NCBI RefSeq assembly: GCF_024529955.1
Contig: NZ_AP024854.1
Coordinates: forward strand, 1,054,001-1,118,000
From: Photobacterium toruni
GTDB taxonomy: Bacteria; Pseudomonadota; Gammaproteobacteria; Enterobacterales; Vibrionaceae
DNA: 64,000 bases
Direction of reading: 5' to 3'
In this document: in pieces, positions 48,101 through 54,100 of the stretch
Numbering within the stretch: position 1 is the stretch's first letter
Layout of the letters: every line of letters starts with the position of its first letter
The notes under the pieces: generated by a model
What the model was told of the DNA's origin: nothing
What the model saw: the letters and a program-made list of their open reading frames with translations, nothing else
The model's database searches: none
Position numbers and translations under genes: made by a program

Positions 48101-51100
48101 TACAGTGTCTATTACCCAACACTCTCCACTTGACCATAATGGTAGTGACAATGGTGGGTGGGTAAATATTGATGGTGATAAGATCGTTATCGATGTTCCA
48201 GTACAAGTTAAAGATACGGATGGTGATTATCTTGGCGGGGATAGCGATAACTATGTTAATGCTCAAATCACCATCAATGATGGCACCGCTCCAGTGATCA
48301 CAGCTGCTCCTGCTTTAACCATTGAGGAAAGTGATTTAGCTTCAGGTTCAACCCCATCAGGAGATGGAGAATCAGCGTTAGGCGATATTGTCGTTAATTC
48401 TGGTAGTGATTATATTTCAACGTATAAAGTTGATGTTGACTCTTTTAATCAACAAAATGACATAACCTCGAATGGAAATAAGATAACGTTATCACAATCA
48501 AGTGAAGGTACTTATCAAGGTATTGCCAACGGTAATGTTGTGTTTACTTATTACCTGCTACCAACAGGGCGTTATATTTTCCAATTGCATGGCACGATAG
48601 ATCACCCAACCCAAGGTGAAGATCAATTAACCATTGAAATACCCGTTTACGCTATTGATAAAGATGGTGACGTGAGCGCGAGTGTTAATATTAATGTCAC
48701 AATTAAAGATGATATTCCGACGGTAGAAGACGTAGTTTTAACCGCAGTTGAAAGTACACCAGGACATATCAGTGATACTAATTATGGTTATGTTATTGAT
48801 CAAACTGGTGCAGATGGGGCACAAGTTACTTCTGTCACTATTAATGGCGACAAAATTGCGTTGAGCGATCAAAACGTAAGTCATGACGGATACCATCAAT
48901 TTGATGTTTATGATGGTAATCTGCTACTAGGACAGTTGTTTATAAAGCCTGATGGTCAAACAATCTTTAGATCAAGTGCTAACCTTACTCATAGCCAAGA
49001 AGACATTATTAAACAAATTGGTTTTGAAGTGACAGATGGTGATGGTGATACCGCCCAAGGTACCATTACTATTGAGCTTTCTGATCAAGATACTATTCTT
49101 CATACAGAGAACAGCATCGGTGAAGAAGATGATGGACGTCACTCTACAGATCCAACAGATAATGTTGATCCAAGCCGTAGTGGTATTGCAATAAATATGA
49201 CCATTGATGGTGGAGATAGCGACCGTGGTGAACATGTTGGTACGGTAACTATTCAACCGCAAGCACAAGCACATGGTGTGTTTATGTATAACGGCCAGCC
49301 ACTCACAGTTAATAGTGACGGTAGTGTTACCTTACCACCGGAGGCGTTTGCAGTTGATACAACTAATCCACCAGATGTGAAATTTATTTTACAAGGTGTG
49401 ACTTTTGTTCCTGATGCAGACTATTCAACCTCAGCTGCCGGAATTAAATTTGACGTAACTGCACAAGTAAATACCACTGACGGTGGTAATCATCCGGTTA
49501 TGAATGGTGAGTTCTCTATTAATGTGCAAGGTATTGCGGATACACCAATCTGGAATGCAAGTTCTGTTGATCACTATGTCACCTCAGAAGATCAGGATAA
49601 CGTGTTACTCAATGTTGTGGCTGATTTACAAGATACCGATGGTTCAGAAAGGCTGTTCTATTTCATTACCGTGCCCGTAGAATATCAGGACAAGTGTACC
49701 TTAGAAATTGGCGGTCAATTATTAGTTGAAACTTCACCTGGCTCTGGTGTGTATAAAGTAACAGCAAACCAGATGGCGTCAGTTGAGGTTAATCCAGTTG
49801 ATAATTTCAGTGGCGATATTGAGTTAACGATTCAAGCACAAAGTAAAGAAAATAGTAACTTTGTTACTGGTCATCAAACGGCTGACTCTGAAATTAAAAC
49901 TGTGATTATTAATGTTAGTCCTGTGGCTGATGATGCGGTATTGAAAGTCACGCGTGTTGAAGCAAATGAAGATCAACGGATTGATTTATCAAGCCATATT
50001 AACTTGACATCATTGGATGATAATACCGATGGTTCTGAGGCATTATATCTACAAATTTCAGCATTGCCAGAGGGAGCTGTGCTGTATGTTAACGATCAGC
50101 TATTAACGCCAAATGCCGATGGTGTGTATGAAATTTCATATCAAGATTTGAATGGCTTATCACTACAACCACCATTAGATAGTAACGTTGATTTTAATAT
50201 TACTGTTAATGGCATCGTGCGTGATGTCGTACAACTAACTGATGCAAATGGCAATGTGACAACTGAAACCAGTGAAAAAGTGATTGGTCCTCAAACCATT
50301 GATGTTGCTTTAACTGGGGTTGTTGATCGTCCTGAAATCGTCTCTGATACCCCTGATTGGACACCATTAGCTGATGGTAAAATTGGTTTACAAACCACAA
50401 TAAAAGAAGATGGTGAAGCTAAATTTGATTTTAAAGTTGTCTCTGGTGAGCATACTAATGCTGACGGTAATACTGATGGCTCTGAAACTTTGAGTGTGGT
50501 TATTTCAGATATTCCAAAGGGAACTGAAATTTATGATGCAGAAGGTAATCTACAAACCTTGGTATACGCAGGTGAAGACAGTAATGGTCAGCCTATTTAT
50601 CAAGTAAACCTTGATTCATTAACCAATATTGTTATTAAGCCACCACAGAATAGCACTGAAGATATCAGTTTAGATGTGCGCATAGTTGTGACTGAAAATG
50701 ATGGTGCAAGTGCTGGATTTAACAGTGAGTTAGTTATTCATATCACACCAGAAATTGATGTGGGTAATTACACCACCATATCAACAGGAAAAGAAGACGA
50801 AGCAACTATTGTTCATTGGCAACCATCGCTGACAGATTCGCAAGAGCATATTACAGGTTTAGCTTTAAGTGGGTTACCTGCAGGCTATCAGCTGTTTATT
50901 GATGGTACTTTGCTTAATACTGACAGTAGTGGTCATATTGAGTTAACGACACAGCAATTACAGACATTACTTGATGGCGGTGAGTTAACCGTAACTGCGC
51001 CTCATAATTCAGATCAAGATATAAAGTTAACCTCAACGGTTACCATATCTCAAACTGATGTCGACGGTAATAAAGAAACCGTAACCAAAGATATTACAGG

Positions 51101-54100
51101 TACGTTAGACGTAGATATTAAAGCCGTTGTTGAGCCTGACGGTAATATTGCTATTGATGATAATGGTACGTTTGTCACAACAATTGCGTCTGGTACAAAT
51201 GGTGTTATTGATTTATCAGACGATGCGGGTTCTGACGGTAAGATTGTGTGGGAAAATGATGATAGTTCAAGTTCTGAAGTGATCACGCAAATTGTGTTAG
51301 ATCCTATTCCGGAAGGATTTGTGATCATTGGTGGTATTAATAATGGTGATGGTAGCTGGACGGTGCCGCAATCATCACTAGGTGACTTAAAAATAATTGC
51401 GGCAGCAGAGTTTACAGGCCAGTTAACCCTTAATATTAATGCCCTTGTTCAAGATATGAGCGATGACGGTGATGTCAGTGATAAAGTTAACAAGGAAGGA
51501 ACAATCACGTTAGATTTTAGTGCTAATACTGAAAGTAATGCTGAAAAAGCGGCAGATATTGTTATTGATGAAAACTATATCGTAACGGGGGATGAAGATC
51601 ATTCCATCGACCTTGGCCAGCAAATGATGGATCACATTGTTACCATCAGTACAGCGAACGGTGATCAAGCTCACGATGACTTTACCTTAGTAATCAAAAG
51701 CATCGATAATTTACCAGCGGGTGCAACTATTTCAGGCGCTGATTTTGACCACGTTACTGGTGAGTACGTATTAAAAGTGCCTGTTGGTGCTGATGGTACG
51801 GTTGATCTTTCAGGCATCACATTAAATCTTCCTGATGACTATGCAGGAGATTTTAAGTTTGATGTTACCTATGTCACCACGGATACTGAAAGTGGTGATT
51901 ACATAACCAAAAATGACACTATTACTGTGCAAGTTGCACCACAAGTTGATGGGCCTAAAGATGTCGCGATTACGGTTGTAGGAACGGATGGCTTAAACGC
52001 CGATAAGCAGCCGATCTCGACATCAGATGATAAGCAAGAGCAGGTATACGATAATATTGCTTACGAAGATGGTGATATTAAACTCGATCTCTCGATGAGT
52101 TTAAAAGATACCGATACATCGGAGACTGATGGTAAAGAAACGATACAGTCAGTAACCCTAACATTAGCTGATACTACCAATGGCGTATTTAGTGATGCTA
52201 ATGGCAATGTGCTAGGCACGTCAATTACGGTTGATCAAAGTCAGCTTGATAATATTCATTTCAAGCCTGCACTCGATTTTAGCGGTAAGGTCGATATTAA
52301 TGTCAGTACAACTGTAGTGGATACTGCTATTTATGATCAAACTAGCGGGGCGACAGTCACTGATACAAAATCATTTGATAGTACGGTTAGCTTTGATGTA
52401 ATTGCAGTGAATGATGAAATCAAATGGCAAGGTATTGATACACCTATTGTTGGTGATGAAGATACCGCTATTTCATTGGCTGGAATCAGTGGTTCTTTAG
52501 AAGATGTCGATGGCTCTGAGCATATTGTTTCGATGAAATTAGAAAATGTGCCCGATGGCTTTATCATTGAAGGTGCTGTTAATAATGGCGGTGGTGTATG
52601 GACAATTGCTGCATCAGGTGAAAGCTTTGATTTAAGTAGTATTAAAGTACAGCCACCCCATGATTTCAGCGGTAACGTTGATATTGATATTGTGGTTTAC
52701 TCACAAGAGGCATCATTAGATAAACCAGCAGAAAACCGTGAAACAATCACCATTGATGTTAATCCAATCGCTGATAAAGTGGATACTGATGTTAATCCAA
52801 ATGCAAGTGGTGATGAAAATAGCCCTATTACGCTTGATTTAGGTATTAAAGCTTACGACGATCAAAAAACGATCAATAATCCAGCAACAAATGTTCATGA
52901 AAATGGGGCTGAATCATTACAAATCACTATCACAAATGTGCCAGATTCAAGTTCATTTACTCTTCCTGATGGTGTTGCAGGTAGTGCAGAAAAACAACCA
53001 GATGGCACTTGGATTATTAAAGTAACGGGATCGGATCTTGATACGCTGATTTTCCATCCGGGTGACGCCAACAATCAAACTGTTATTAATGGCAATATTT
53101 GGAATGGCGATTTAAATCTAGATATTCGTGCGGTGGATAATGGTGTCATTGGAACTGATAGCGTTGCAGTAGATAAAACGATTCATGTTGAAATAACACC
53201 AGATAATGATGCACCAGTAAACCATCTGCCATCAGAACCATTAACAGTTGATGAAGATGCAACTTTAGTCATTAAAGACCTTCAAATTACTGATGTTGAT
53301 AGTAATGATCATGGTGCCATTATGGACATGACCGTTACGTTAAGTGTTGAGCATGGGCAACTAGCTATTGCTGCAGGTGCAGATACATCTGGCCTAACGA
53401 TTACTGATAATGGCGATGGTAAGTTGATTATTAATGGTGATTTGACGCTAATTAACCAGCTATTAGATCAAGGTATTAACTATACTGGCGACAAAGATTT
53501 TAATGGTACAGATAGCCTTACCATGACGACTGACGATAATGGTAATTCAGGTGCCGGTGGCGCATTAACAGACACTGATAGTATTAATATTACTGTTACG
53601 CCAGTGAATGATGCGCCCATTAATACTGTACCAGCACCATTTGATGTTAGCGAAGATAGTAGCCACATTATTACTGGATTAAGCATTGCCGATGTTGATG
53701 CTAAAGAGAGTGGTTCTTCAGGTCAAATGACGGTTGAACTCAATGTCGATCATGGGCAGTTATCTATTATTGCCGCAGATACTCAAGGATTAACCATTAC
53801 CGATAATGGTGATGGCAAGCTCGTGATAAGTGGTGATATTGATAAGATTAATACCTTGTTGGATGGCGGTATCAAATACACTGGCGATGAAAATTTCAAT
53901 GGTAGTGATCAGCTAACCATGACAACGTCGGATAATGGCAATGTCGGTAGCGGTGGTACATTAACAGATGTTAGTACGGTTGATATTACTGTTACGCCAG
54001 TGAATGATGCGCCCATTAATACTGTACCAGCACCATTTGATGTTAGCGAAGATAGTAGCCACATTATTACTGGATTAAGCATTGCCGATGTTGATGCTAA